From the NCBI RefSeq assembly GCF_040529335.1, contig NZ_CP159534.1:3410001-3474000 (forward strand): DNA of 64,000 nt, given 5' to 3'. Of this stretch, positions 52,874 to 62,996 are shown piece after piece (within the stretch, counting starts at the first letter, position 1; each line of letters begins with the position of its first letter). Origin of the DNA: Streptomyces sp. HUAS MG91 (GTDB lineage Bacteria > Actinomycetota > Actinomycetes > Streptomycetales > Streptomycetaceae). The position numbers and the translations under genes were made by a program. The notes under the pieces are model-generated. The model was not told where the DNA came from, did not search any database, and worked only from the letters and a program-made list of their open reading frames with translations.

Positions 52874-54998
52874 GACCGCCCTCGCTCCCCTCGTCACCCT
52901 CCGCCTGTCCGCCACGGCGGCCGCCGACGGCAGACCCTCCCCGCCACGGCGCACCGGACTCCGGCTCGGGCCCGACGGCCTCCACCGGGCCCACCTCACC
53001 AGCCGCACCGGCCTCGCCGGGCTGTCGCGGCACGCTCAACGCCCCGCCGCCCGTCCCCGCACCGCGCGCGACCACGCGCGCGCCACTGCCCGGCAGCGCC
53101 GTGGGATCGGCCGGCACCGCGGCCTGCCGCATCCGCGGCGCCAGCGGCGCCTTCGCCGGTACGGGCGGCGTCTGGGCGGGCACGGTCGCCAGCTTCCTGT
53201 CCTGCGCGCCGCCGTCGCCCAGGCCGCGGTTTCGTCGCGAGTCCTCCGGCTCCAGCGGTATCGGCGACCCGCGCAACGGCTCGTCCGCCGTCCGCGGCAA
53301 CGTCAGCCGGAACTGCGAACCGCCACCCGGCTCACCCCACGCCTGCAACCAGCCGCCGTGCAGCCGCGCGTCCTCCAGGGCGATCGACAGGCCGAGACCG
53401 GTGCCGCCCGTCGTCCGCGCGCGCGCCGGATCGGCCCGCCAGAAACGGCTGAACACCCGGGTCGCCTCGCCCGGCTTCAGCCCGACCCCGTAGTCGCGCA
53501 CCGCGACGGCGACGGCGCCACCGGCGGCGGCGAGCCGCACGACGACGTCCCTGCCCTCGCCGTGCTCCACGGCGTTCACCACGAGATTGCGCAGGACGCG
53601 CTCCACGCGCCGGGCGTCCGCCTCGGCGACCACCGGCTGATCGTCACCGAGGATCCGCACCTGCGTGCCCTTGCGCTCGGCGAGCGGCTCGGCGCCGCTG
53701 ACGACCCGCCGCACGACCTCCCGCAGGTCGACCGGCTCGGCCTCCAGCGCGGCGGCCCCCGCGTCGAAACGGCTGATCTCCAGCAGGTCCGCGAGCAGCG
53801 ACTCGAACCGGTCCAGCTGATCGGCGAGCAGCTCCGCCGACCGCGCGGTCACCGGATCGAAGTCGACCCGCGCCTCGTGGATGACGTCCGCGGCCATCCG
53901 TACGGTCGTCAGCGGAGTCCGCAGCTCATGGCTGACGTCCGACACGAACCGCCGCTGCATCCGCGACAGATCCTCCAGCTGCTGGATCTTCAGATGCAGG
54001 TTCTGCGCCATCTTGTTGAAGGCTTCGCCGAGGCGCGCGATGTCGTCCTCGCCGGTGACCTTCATACGTTCCTGGAGGCGGCCCGCGGAGAGCCGCTCGG
54101 CCACCCCGGCCGCCATCCGCACGGGCGTCACGACCTGTCGCACGACGAGCCAGGCGATGGCCCCGAGCAGCACGACCACGAACAGCCCGGCCGTCGCCAG
54201 CGTCCCCTTCACCAGGTCCAGGGACTTCTCCTCCTGGGTGAGCGGGAAGAGGTAGTACAGCTGGTACGGGTTGCCCTGCGGGTCGTTGAGGCGCTTGCCG
54301 ATGACCAGGCCCGGCTGCGAGGCCTGACCGCCCTCGTAGATGATCCGCGTGTACTCCTGGGAGGCGCCGGTCATCCGCTCGACCCGCTCCCGCAGGTCCT
54401 CGGGCACGCTGCGCACCGGCTCCACGTTGCCGGAGCCGCGCAGGGCCCGTCCGCTGCCGCTGTCGGCGTCACCGGAGCTGAGCGTGACGACGTCGAAGGC
54501 ACCCTTGCCGCCGCTGGAGAGCTGGCTGACGAGATCGGTCTTCCAGCTGTTGGGCTCCACGCTGGTGCGGCTGTCGTCGGGCGCGCCGTCCTGCGCCGCG
54601 GCGGTGACCGCGTCCGCCTTGTCCTTGGCGGCCCGGAAGCCGCCCTCGGCCTGGCTCTGCGACGCCTTCACCTTGGCGTCCAGCAGGCCGTTGCTCACCG
54701 AACCGATGACGACGATGCCGAGCAGCAGCACCACACCCAGCGACATCACCAGGGTGGTGACGACGACCTTCAGCTGGATGTTGCGCCGCCACAGCCGCAT
54801 CGCGGGCAGCAGCGGCCGCCGCACCCAGCGCGTGAACAGCCGGAGCACCGGACTGCCCTTCATGCCGCCCTGGAGCAGCAGACCGCCGTCGAAGACCCGG
54901 CGCGCCCAGGGGACCCGCCCGGCCGCCGGCTGTCCCACAGGCCGCTCCGAACGGGATCCCGGCTTCCCGGGCGCCGAAGCGGCACTGTTCCGGGACAT
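52866..54998 (-). CDS. mtrB: Two-component sensor histidine kinase MtrB
   Basis: This 710-residue membrane kinase for MtrA has a long basic cytoplasmic start (residues 1-75), membrane segment one (76-100), an extracytoplasmic sensor (101-270), membrane segment two (271-292), a HAMP domain (293-345), and the dimerisation and phosphoacceptor helix with His357 in SDVSHELRTPLTT. N, G1 and G2 boxes follow (NLVVNAVEHGEG, VRDYGVGL, GTGLGLSIA). A 150-residue Pro/Gly/Ala-rich tail ends the protein. The mtrA stop lies one base before the ATG. The system controls cell wall and developmental genes in actinobacteria. Confidence 0.97.
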   Translation of the reverse strand: MSRNSAASAPGKPGSRSERPVGQPAAGRVPWARRVFDGGLLLQGGMKGSPVLRLFTRWVRRPLLPAMRLWRRNIQLKVVVTTLVMSLGVVLLLGIVVIGSVSNGLLDAKVKASQSQAEGGFRAAKDKADAVTAAAQDGAPDDSRTSVEPNSWKTDLVSQLSSGGKGAFDVVTLSSGDADSGSGRALRGSGNVEPVRSVPEDLRERVERMTGASQEYTRIIYEGGQASQPGLVIGKRLNDPQGNPYQLYYLFPLTQEEKSLDLVKGTLATAGLFVVVLLGAIAWLVVRQVVTPVRMAAGVAERLSAGRLQERMKVTGEDDIARLGEAFNKMAQNLHLKIQQLEDLSRMQRRFVSDVSHELRTPLTTVRMAADVIHEARVDFDPVTARSAELLADQLDRFESLLADLLEISRFDAGAAALEAEPVDLREVVRRVVSGAEPLAERKGTQVRILGDDQPVVAEADARRVERVLRNLVVNAVEHGEGRDVVVRLAAAGGAVAVAVRDYGVGLKPGEATRVFSRFWRADPARARTTGGTGLGLSIALEDARLHGGWLQAWGEPGGGSQFRLTLPRTADEPLRGSPIPLEPEDSRRNRGLGDGGAQDRKLATVPAQTPPVPAKAPLAPRMRQAAVPADPTALPGSGARVVARGAGTGGGALSVPRQPGEAGAAGEVGPVEAVGPEPESGAPWRGGSAVGGRRGGQAEGDEGSEGGRG

Positions 54999-54999
54999 G

Positions 55000-55689
55000 T
55001 CAGCTCGGCCCTGCCTTGTAACCGACCCCGCGGACGGTCACCACGATCTCGGGCCGCTCGGGATCCTTCTCGACCTTCGAACGCAGCCGCTGCACATGCA
55101 CATTGACCAGGCGCGTGTCCGCGGCGTGCCGGTAGCCCCACACCTGCTCGAGCAGCACCTCGCGGGTGAACACCTGCCACGGCTTGCGGGCCAGGGCCAC
55201 CAGCAGATCGAACTCCAGCGGCGTCAGCGCGATCGACTGCCCGTCCCGCTTGACCGAGTGCCCGGCCACGTCGATGACCAGGTCACCGATGGCCAGCTGC
55301 TCGGGCGCGGGCTCCTCCGACCTCCGCAGCCGCGCCCGGATACGGGCCACGAGCTCCTTCGGCTTGAAGGGCTTCACGATGTAGTCGTCGGCGCCCGACT
55401 CGAGCCCCACCACCACATCGACGGTGTCGCTCTTCGCCGTGAGCATCACGATCGGCACCCCGGACTCCGCCCTGATCAGGCGGCACACCTCGATGCCGTC
55501 CCGGCCGGGCAGCATGAGGTCGAGGAGAACCAGATCGGGCTTGGTCTCCCGGAAAGCGGCCAGCGCCTTGTCGCCGTCAGCTACGAACGACGGCTCAAAA
55601 CCTTCACCACGCAGCACAATGCCGAGCATCTCGGCCAGTGCGGTGTCGTCGTCGACGACAAGGACTCGTCCCTTCATGGACCACATCAT
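55000..55689 (-). CDS. mtrA: OmpR-family response regulator MtrA
   Basis: This 229-residue regulator is partner to MtrB. The receiver domain has VVDDD, phospho-acceptor Asp57 in VLLDLMLPGRDG, TAKSD and KPFKPKELVARI. The winged-helix DNA-binding domain includes LTPLEFDLLVALARKPWQV and RLVNVHVQRLRSKVEKDP. The sequence is almost invariant in Streptomyces. The start may be the first of two ATGs (MMWSMKG) or the internal ATG four codons on; no strong site separates them. The mtnA stop is only four bases upstream, so mtnA, mtrA, mtrB and lpqB may form one transcript. Confidence 0.97.
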   Translation of the reverse strand: MMWSMKGRVLVVDDDTALAEMLGIVLRGEGFEPSFVADGDKALAAFRETKPDLVLLDLMLPGRDGIEVCRLIRAESGVPIVMLTAKSDTVDVVVGLESGADDYIVKPFKPKELVARIRARLRRSEEPAPEQLAIGDLVIDVAGHSVKRDGQSIALTPLEFDLLVALARKPWQVFTREVLLEQVWGYRHAADTRLVNVHVQRLRSKVEKDPERPEIVVTVRGVGYKAGPS

Positions 55690-55693
55690 CCCA

Positions 55694-56884
55694 TTAGCTC
55701 ATCGTTACCTGGCGTGACCTGGAACACAGCTCACTCAGGCCCTCACCTGTCACAGGCGCCAACGCGCCCCACTCCGTGACGATCGCCGTCACCAGCTCCG
55801 GCGGTGTCACGTCGAACGCCGGGTTGTACGCCTGCGTTCCCAACGGTGCCACCGGAATCCCGCCACCCGCCTCCACTCCCGCCAACGGCGCCTGCGGCGC
55901 CGTGAGCTCCGTCACTTCATGTCCGGCCCGCTGCTCCACCTCGATGGACACACCGTCGGGAGTCGCCAGATCCACCGTCGTCACCGGCGCCACCACGATG
56001 AACGGCACATGGTGATAACGCGCCAGAACCGCGAGCGGATAGCTCCCCACCTTGTTGGCCACCGAACCGTCGGCGGCGATCCGGTCCGCGCCGATCAGCA
56101 CCGCGTCCACCTCACCGGCGGCGAACAGCGATCCCGCCGCGTTGTCGGTCAGCAATGTGTACGCCATCCCGCTGCGCGCTGCCTCGTACGCGGTCAGCCG
56201 CGCACCCTGCAACAGGGGGCGGGTCTCGTCCACCCACAGCCGGCGCAGCCGTCCGGCGCGGTGCGCGGCGCGCGCCACCGCGAACGCCGTGCCCTCACCA
56301 CCGGAGACCAGGGCCCCGGTGTTGCAGTGCGTCAGGATCCGGTGGTTCCCGCCGGGCAGCAGCTCGTCGAGCAGCCGCATCCCGTGCTCCGCCATCCTGG
56401 CGCTCGCCGCGGCGTCCTCCTGGTGCAGCGCCCGCGCGGCGGCGAGCGCGGCAGCGGCGGCCCGCTCCCGGACGGCCTCGCCGCCCGTCCCCGCCCCGGC
56501 CCCCAGCGCCGACCGGTACGCCTCCTCGGCCCTGCGGACGCCGTACGCCAGATTGACCGCGGTGGGCCGTGCGCCCGCCAGGGCGTCCGCGGCCTGCCGC
56601 ACGTCGAATCCACGAGCGGCGGCGAGCGCCACCCCGTACGCCCCCGTGATGCCGAGCAGCGGAGCTCCGCGCACGGCCAGGGACCGGATCGCCTGCACCA
56701 GTGCCTGCGGATCCGTGCACACCAGCTCGACTTCTTCTGCCGGAAGGCGCGTCTGGTCGAGCAACACCAGAACGGGCCCCTCCGCCGGTTCCTCCCAACG
56801 GATCGCCTGTACGTCGTCGGTCCTGGGCTGTTTGTCCTCGCTGAGCTGTATGTCCTCGCCGGATTGCGCGTACTGATCAGCCAT
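55694..56884 (-). CDS. mtnA: S-methyl-5-thioribose-1-phosphate isomerase
   Basis: This methionine-salvage enzyme of 396 residues converts methylthioribose-1-phosphate to methylthioribulose-1-phosphate. Family signatures are RSLAVRGAPLLGITGAYGVAL, LTHCNTGAL with the catalytic cysteine, VDETRPLLQGARLTA and LIGADRIAADGSVANKVG with the catalytic Asp. A 27-residue extension precedes the conserved AIRWEE start; the ATG giving MADQYAQS follows an AAGGG-containing leader, and a more upstream frame start is not supported. It is divergent from the DUF7847-like gene and ends four bases before mtrA. Confidence 0.94.
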   Translation of the reverse strand: MADQYAQSGEDIQLSEDKQPRTDDVQAIRWEEPAEGPVLVLLDQTRLPAEEVELVCTDPQALVQAIRSLAVRGAPLLGITGAYGVALAAARGFDVRQAADALAGARPTAVNLAYGVRRAEEAYRSALGAGAGTGGEAVRERAAAAALAAARALHQEDAAASARMAEHGMRLLDELLPGGNHRILTHCNTGALVSGGEGTAFAVARAAHRAGRLRRLWVDETRPLLQGARLTAYEAARSGMAYTLLTDNAAGSLFAAGEVDAVLIGADRIAADGSVANKVGSYPLAVLARYHHVPFIVVAPVTTVDLATPDGVSIEVEQRAGHEVTELTAPQAPLAGVEAGGGIPVAPLGTQAYNPAFDVTPPELVTAIVTEWGALAPVTGEGLSELCSRSRQVTMS

Positions 56885-57024
56885 CCGCCCAGTCTGCCCT
56901 TCCCTGCCCCGACAATTGAAGGTGTCAAGGCAGTACGGGGCCAGGTCATGCGGAACCCACCCCATGGCACGATGGCAGCCAACCTGCCGCCGCGACCGCG
57001 GACGGGCACCTTGAAGGAGCGACG

Positions 57025-58392
57025 ATGAACGACACTCCGGGCTGGGCCTCGCCCGGATCTGCCCCCTCCGACGGCCCCGACGGCAAGGGCCAGGACAGCA
57101 CGGGCCAGAACGGTGACGCCCAGGGCGCCGCTCCGCAGGACGCCGTGGGCCAGGGCCCCCAGTGGTCCAAGGAGCAGCCGCCGCCCGCGCAGTGGTCGGC
57201 TCCTTCCGGCTCGCCCGGCTCCTCCGGATCCTCCGGCCCCGGCCAGACCCCGCCGCCGCCCCCGCCGGCCCCCGGCCAGGGCTGGGGCGGCCAGGCTCCC
57301 GGCCAGGGCGGCTGGGGCCAGGGCCCCGGCGGTCCCGGGTACGGCGGCTGGGGCGCTCCCCCGCAGGGCGGCGGCTGGGGCCAGGGCGGCTGGGGCGGCC
57401 CGCCCGCCGCGGCCAAGCCCGGCGTCATCCCGCTGCGCCCGCTGGGCGTCGGGGAGATCCTCGACGGCGCGGTCTCGACGATGCGTACGTACTGGCGCAC
57501 CGTCCTCGGCATCTCGCTGACCGTCGCCGTGGTCACGGAACTTCTGGTGGTCCTCCTCCAGGGCTTCTTCCTCAACGACTCGGCGACCACCGCCGCGCTC
57601 GACGACCCGGACGCCACGCCCCGCGAGGTCCTCAACGCCCTGGGCGGGCTGTTCATCGGCACCGGTGTCGTCCTCGTGGTCACGCTGCTCGGCACGATCA
57701 TCGCCACGGCCCTGCTGACGACCGTCACCAGCCGTGCGGTCCTCGGCACGTCCGTCACCACCGGCGAGGCCTGGCGCGACGCCCGTCCCCAGGTCCTCAG
57801 GCTGCTCGGCCTGACGCTGCTGCTGCCGCTGATCGTCGCGGCGGTCGTCTTCGTGGGCACCGTCCCCGGCATCCTCGTCGCCGTCCTCGGTTCGTCCGAC
57901 GGCGGCATCGCGCTCGCGATCATCGGCGGCATCGCGGGCTTCGTCGTCGCGATCTGGCTGATGATCCGCTTCTCGCTGGCCTCGCCCGCGCTGATGCTGG
58001 AGAAGCAGACGATCCGCAAGGCCATGGGCCGGTCCAGCAAGCTGGTCCGCGGCTCCTGGTGGCGGGTCTTCGGCATCCAGATCCTGGCGACGATCATCAC
58101 CAACATCGTCTCGTCGATCATCCTGATCCCGTTCACCTTCATCGCCGCGGCGATCAGCGGTGACGGCGTCGGCCTCCTGGACAGCACCGGCGACTCGGGC
58201 TGGGCCTTCCTGATCATCAGCGGCCTCGGCTCGGTGATCGGCTCCACGCTCACCTTCCCGATCACCGCGGGCGTCACCGTGCTGCTCTACATCGACCAGC
58301 GCATCCGCCGCGAGGCCCTCGACCTCGAACTCGCCCGCGCCGCGGGCCTCCAGGGCTACGGGACCGCTCCCGGCGCCACCCCGGGGGGCTGA
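57025..58392 (+). CDS. DUF7847-like polytopic membrane protein
   Basis: This is a 455-residue protein. Residues 1-130 are disordered and rich in Gly, Pro, Gln and Trp (repeats like GQGGWGQGPGG). The conserved entry IPLRPLGVGEILDGAVSTMR, at about 133-152, is followed by six hydrophobic segments in pairs, with FSLASPALMLEKQTIRKAMGRSSKLVRGS between them, a motif of the DUF7847/GDPD-membrane-domain family. The function is unknown. ATG start, AAGGAG five bases upstream. First gene of a compact five-gene operon ending at DUF58; the next gene starts four bases on. Confidence 0.82.
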   Translation: MNDTPGWASPGSAPSDGPDGKGQDSTGQNGDAQGAAPQDAVGQGPQWSKEQPPPAQWSAPSGSPGSSGSSGPGQTPPPPPPAPGQGWGGQAPGQGGWGQGPGGPGYGGWGAPPQGGGWGQGGWGGPPAAAKPGVIPLRPLGVGEILDGAVSTMRTYWRTVLGISLTVAVVTELLVVLLQGFFLNDSATTAALDDPDATPREVLNALGGLFIGTGVVLVVTLLGTIIATALLTTVTSRAVLGTSVTTGEAWRDARPQVLRLLGLTLLLPLIVAAVVFVGTVPGILVAVLGSSDGGIALAIIGGIAGFVVAIWLMIRFSLASPALMLEKQTIRKAMGRSSKLVRGSWWRVFGIQILATIITNIVSSIILIPFTFIAAAISGDGVGLLDSTGDSGWAFLIISGLGSVIGSTLTFPITAGVTVLLYIDQRIRREALDLELARAAGLQGYGTAPGATPGG

Positions 58393-58396
58393 TGCG

Positions 58397-59086
58397 GTGA
58401 GCGCGCCCGGGGGAGTGCTCATGGCGGCGGCCTGGCTGACGCGCGCCGGCGGCGACGAGCCGCCGGTGACGATCCCGCGCGATCCCGCGCGGGAAGCGGC
58501 CGAGCACGAGCTGTCCAAGCCCGCGTACCACCAGAACGATCCGAGCTGGTTCATGCGGGCCCTGAACAAGTTCTGGGAGTGGATCGACAAGCTGCTGTCC
58601 GCCGCGTCCGGCGCCGCGCCGGGCGGCGCCGTCGGCCTGATCGTGATCGTGCTGGCGGTCGTGGCCGTGGCGGCGGCGCTGTGGTGGCGGCTCGGCACCC
58701 CGCGCCGCTCCCCCACCTCCACGGCCCGGCTCTTCGACGACCGCCCGCGCAGCGCCGCCGAACACCGGGCGGCCGCCGAGGCGCACGCCGCCCAGGGCCA
58801 CTGGAACCAGGCCGTCCAGGAACGGATGCGGGCCCTCGTCCGCTCCCTGGAGGAGCGCGCCCTGCTCGACCCGCGCCCCGGCCGCACCGCCGACGAGGCG
58901 GCCGGCGAGGCCTCCCGCGCCCTGCCGCAGCACACGGACCGGCTCCGGGCGGCGGCCCGCGACTTCGACGACGTCACATACGGCGGCCGCTCCGCGACCC
59001 CGGAGATGTACCAGCGCCTGACCGCCCTGGACACCGAGGCGGAACACACCGCCCCGTCCCTCACCGCCTCGGGGGCCGCACGGTGA
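58397..59086 (+). CDS. DUF4129 domain protein
   Basis: This 229-residue bitopic protein has an extracytoplasmic or N-terminal stretch (1-70), one membrane helix near 76-96, and a C-terminal DUF4129 domain (ARLFDDRPRSAAEHRAAAEAHAAQG; LLDPRPGRTADEAA). This domain sits beside MoxR, DUF58 and DUF4350 proteins in many actinobacteria, and resembles the C-terminus of membrane transglutaminase-like proteins. GTG start; its TGA overlaps the next GTG (GTGA). It probably forms part of a membrane complex assembled or activated by the MoxR ATPase. Confidence 0.85.
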   Translation: MSAPGGVLMAAAWLTRAGGDEPPVTIPRDPAREAAEHELSKPAYHQNDPSWFMRALNKFWEWIDKLLSAASGAAPGGAVGLIVIVLAVVAVAAALWWRLGTPRRSPTSTARLFDDRPRSAAEHRAAAEAHAAQGHWNQAVQERMRALVRSLEERALLDPRPGRTADEAAGEASRALPQHTDRLRAAARDFDDVTYGGRSATPEMYQRLTALDTEAEHTAPSLTASGAAR

Positions 59087-60368
59087 CCGACCCCACCACC
59101 CCGGACCTCTCCAAGCCCGACCGGGCCACCACCGGCACGTCCACGGCCACCCTCACCGGGACGCCGCCGCCCCCGACGCCGGAACCGTCCCCCGAGGGCA
59201 CCTCGACCACCCCCACGGTCCGCCAGGTGTGGACCCGCACGCGAGGCATCGCCCTCGCCCTGGTCCTCCTCCTGGCCGCCGCCGTGGCCACCGCGGCCAT
59301 CCGCTCGGGCGAGAAGCACGGCGAACTCGACCCGCGCTCCGCCGACCAGTACGGCAGCCGCGCCGTCGCCGCGCTCCTCGCCGAGCGCGGCGTCGACACC
59401 CGCGTCGTCACCACTGCGGCCGAGGCCCGCGCCGCGACCGGAGCGGACACCACCCTCCTCGTCGCCGTCCCCGACCTGCTCACGGCCCACCAGCAGAGCC
59501 AGATCCAGGCCGCCACCGCCGAATCCGGCGGCCGCACGATCCTCGTCGCCCCGAGCGCCGCGTCGGTCGGCAAACTGGCCCCCGGGGTCACCGCGGACCC
59601 CGGAACCAGCACCGACACGACCCTCGCCCCCGACTGCTCCCTGCCGGCGGCCCGCGGCGCGGGCGCGGCCGACACGGGCGGCGAGCGCTACAACACAGCC
59701 TCGGAGAAAGCCGACTCCTGCTACCCGAGCGACGGCATCCCCACCCTGCTCCGCCTGCCCTCGGCGACCGGCGACGGCGACACCGTGATCGTCGGCGCCC
59801 CCGACATCCTGCTCAACGACCGCCTCGACAAGCAGGGCAACGCCTCGCTCGCTCTCCAACTCCTCGGTACCCGCCCCCATCTGGTCTGGTACCTCCCCTC
59901 CCTCACCGACGAATCCGCGGCCTCCGGTGCGCAGAACGACCGCAGCTTCTTCGACCTGATCCCCAAGGGCTGGCTCTGGGGCACGCTCCAGCTCTTCGTC
60001 GCGGCAGCCCTCGCCGCCCTCTGGCGCGCACGCCGTCTGGGCCGCCTGGTCCCCGAACGTCTCCCCGTCGCGATCCGCGCCTCCGAGACCACCGAAGGCC
60101 GCGCCCGCCTCTACCGCAAGGCGAACGCCCGCGACCGCGCGGCGAACGCCCTGCGTATCTCCACCCGCACCAAGCTCGCCCCCCTCATCGGCATCCCCGT
60201 CTCCCGGGCCCACACGCCCGAGATCTTCCTGCCGGCCCTGGCCCGCCAACTCCCCACGCCCGGCCAGGACCTGCACGCTCTCCTCTTCGGTCCGCCCCCC
60301 ACGACCGACGCGGCACTCATCGCCCTCGCCGACCACCTCGACGCCCTCGAAAGAGAGGTACGGAATTC

Positions 60369-60372
<4 letters not shown>
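59083..60372 (+). CDS. DUF4350 domain membrane protein
   Basis: This 429-residue protein has a Pro/Thr-rich cytoplasmic leader (1-45), a membrane helix near 52-70, and a DUF4350 domain from about 85 to 290. This is a GATase-like fold with YGSRAVAALLAERGVDTRVV and TLLVAVPDLLTAHQ. A second helix lies near 305 (GTLQLFVAAALAALW), then a basic cytoplasmic end with RRLGRLVPERLPVAIRASE. Similar proteins accompany MoxR/DUF58 pairs. GTG start overlapping the preceding stop; its own TGA overlaps the moxR ATG (ATGATG). Function unknown. Confidence 0.87.
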
Positions 60373-61361
<989 letters not shown>

Positions 61362-61373
61362 AGACCGGACGAC

Positions 61374-62684
61374 ATGGCCCTCACCGGACGCACGGCCCTG
61401 CTCGCAGCCGTCGGCTCCCTCCCCATCGGGATCTGGGAGCCGAGCTGGACGGGCATCCTGGCCGTCAACGCTCCCCTGGCCCTGGCCTGCGCCTGCGACT
61501 TCGCGCTGGCCGCCCCCGTACGCTCACTGCGCCTCACGCGCGCGGGCGACACGTCCGTACGTCTCGGGGACCCGGCCGATGTCACGCTCACGGTCACCAA
61601 TCCCGGGCGCCGCCCGCTGCGCGCGCAGATCCGCGACGCCTGGCCGCCCAGCACGTGGCGCAGGGGCATGGAGCACGACGCGTCCCGGCACCGGGTGACG
61701 ATCCCACCGGGCGAGCGCCGCCGGGTCACCACCCGCCTCCTGCCCACCCGCAGGGGCGACCGCAAGGCGGACCGCGTCACGGTCCGCTCCTTCGGCCCGC
61801 TGGGCCTGTTCACCCGTCAGGGCACGCACGACGTGCCGTGGACGGTCCGCGTCCTGCCGCCGTTCCACAGCCGCAAGCATCTCCCGTCCAAGCTGGCCCG
61901 CCTCCGCGAACTCGACGGCCGCACCAGCGTGTTGACGAGGGGCGAGGGCACCGAGTTCGACAGCCTCCGGGAGTACGTCCCCGGGGACGACACCCGTTCC
62001 ATCGACTGGCGCGCAACGGCCCGCCAGTCCGCGGTCGCCGTCCGCACCTGGCGCCCGGAACGCGACCGGCACATCCTCCTGGTCCTGGACACGGGCCGTA
62101 CGTCCGCCGGCCGGGTCGGCGACGCCCCGCGTCTGGACGCCTCGATGGACGCCGCGCTCCTCCTGGGCGCCCTGGCCTCTCGCGCCGGCGACCGCGTCGA
62201 TCTGCTCGCCTACGACCGCCGCGTCCGCGCCCTGGTCCAGGGCCGCACCGCGGGCGAGGTCCTTCCGGCCCTGGTCAACGCCATGGCCCCGCTGGAACCC
62301 GAGCTGATCGAAACCGACGCCCGAGGCCTCACGGCGACGGCCCTGCACACGGCGCCCCGCCGCTCCCTCGTCGTTCTTCTTACGTCGTTGGAGGCGGCCC
62401 CGGTCGAGGAGGGCCTGCTCCCTGTCCTCGCCCGCCTCACCAAGCGCCACACCGTGGTGGTGGCCTCGGTCGCCGACCCGGCGATCGAAGCCATGGCGGC
62501 GTCACGGGGCACCACGGACGCGATCTACGACGCGGCATCAGCGGCCCAGGCGACAGCGGAACGCCACCGCACGGCGGAAAAACTCACCCGCCACGGCGTC
62601 ACGGTCGTCGACGCAACACCCTCAGAACTGGCCCCCGCTTTGGCGGACGCCTACCTGTCCCTGAAAGCGGCCGGCCGCCTCTGA
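61374..62684 (+). CDS. DUF58 protein with VWA-like domain
   Basis: This 436-residue protein has two hydrophobic N-terminal segments (1-45), a beta-sandwich-like region (50-190: LTVTNPGRRPLRAQIRDAWPP), then the DUF58 core GTEFDSLREYVPGDDTRSIDW near 200. It continues into a von Willebrand A-like fold with ILLVLDTGRTSAG in place of the MIDAS DxSxS, and LLTSLEAAPVEEG. DUF58 proteins pair with MoxR ATPases. ATG start close behind the moxR stop. Last gene of the operon; a short hairpin follows before the rRNA terminator on the opposite strand. Confidence 0.92.
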   Translation: MALTGRTALLAAVGSLPIGIWEPSWTGILAVNAPLALACACDFALAAPVRSLRLTRAGDTSVRLGDPADVTLTVTNPGRRPLRAQIRDAWPPSTWRRGMEHDASRHRVTIPPGERRRVTTRLLPTRRGDRKADRVTVRSFGPLGLFTRQGTHDVPWTVRVLPPFHSRKHLPSKLARLRELDGRTSVLTRGEGTEFDSLREYVPGDDTRSIDWRATARQSAVAVRTWRPERDRHILLVLDTGRTSAGRVGDAPRLDASMDAALLLGALASRAGDRVDLLAYDRRVRALVQGRTAGEVLPALVNAMAPLEPELIETDARGLTATALHTAPRRSLVVLLTSLEAAPVEEGLLPVLARLTKRHTVVVASVADPAIEAMAASRGTTDAIYDAASAAQATAERHRTAEKLTRHGVTVVDATPSELAPALADAYLSLKAAGRL

Positions 62685-62702
62685 TCACCCCTCCGTAGCC
62701 TC

Positions 62703-62721
62703 GCCTCGCAAAAGACGAGGC
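62703..62721 (+). terminator. Short hairpin after the DUF58 operon
   Basis: GCCTCG / CGAGGC (six pairs, loop CAAAAGA) lies 19 bp after the DUF58 stop. Its short stem makes it a modest candidate; the stronger rRNA hairpin beyond may also serve this strand. Confidence 0.45.
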
Positions 62722-62750
62722 TGCGGATTTCTTGCTCCGTAAACGCAGAA

Positions 62751-62778
62751 AAGCCCGGACCGTTCCCGGTCCGGGCTT
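62751..62778 (-). terminator. rRNA operon terminator
   Basis: A perfect 12-bp stem, AAGCCCGGACCG / CGGTCCGGGCTT with a TTCC loop, lies 12 bases after the 5S 3' end (minus strand). It is followed on that strand by TTCTGCG. Typical rrn terminator; symmetrical enough to work for the convergent DUF58 transcript. Confidence 0.9.
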
Positions 62779-62790
62779 CTCTCAAAATTT

Positions 62791-62909
62791 GTTCGGCGGC
62801 GTCCTACTCTCCCACAGGGTCCCCCCTGCAGTACCATCGGCGCTGTAAGGCTTAGCTTCCGGGTTCGGAATGTAACCGGGCGTTTCCCTCACGCTATGAC
62901 CACCGAAAC
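62791..62909 (-). rRNA. rrf: 5S ribosomal RNA
   Basis: Read on the minus strand it begins GTTTCGGTGGTCATAGCG and ends GGACGCCGCCGAAC, so the two ends pair as helix I. Inside are the conserved CGAACCCGGAAGCTAAG and GTGGGAGAGTAGG blocks. The 119-nt length matches streptomycete 5S. It is 87 bases after the 23S end, in the normal operon order. Confidence 0.96.
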
Positions 62910-62996
62910 ACTATGAAACTGTCAACCGGAGCCGTGACCAAAAGGCTACGACGGTTGTTCGTGGTTTCAGAACCAACACAGTGGACGCGAGCAACT

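Noticed and set aside
56885..57024. Possible SAM-responsive riboswitch upstream of mtnA
   Set aside because: The 140-bp gap lacks the conserved core helices of SAM riboswitches and contains two divergent promoters' worth of sequence only.
56332..60336. 1334-codon minus-strand frame across the DUF4350 operon
   Set aside because: It overlaps five recognised plus-strand genes in antisense and has the composition of a shadow frame.
62910..62996. Possible tRNA in the 23S-5S spacer
   Set aside because: No cloverleaf, T-loop (GGTTCGAATCC-like) or acceptor stem could be formed.
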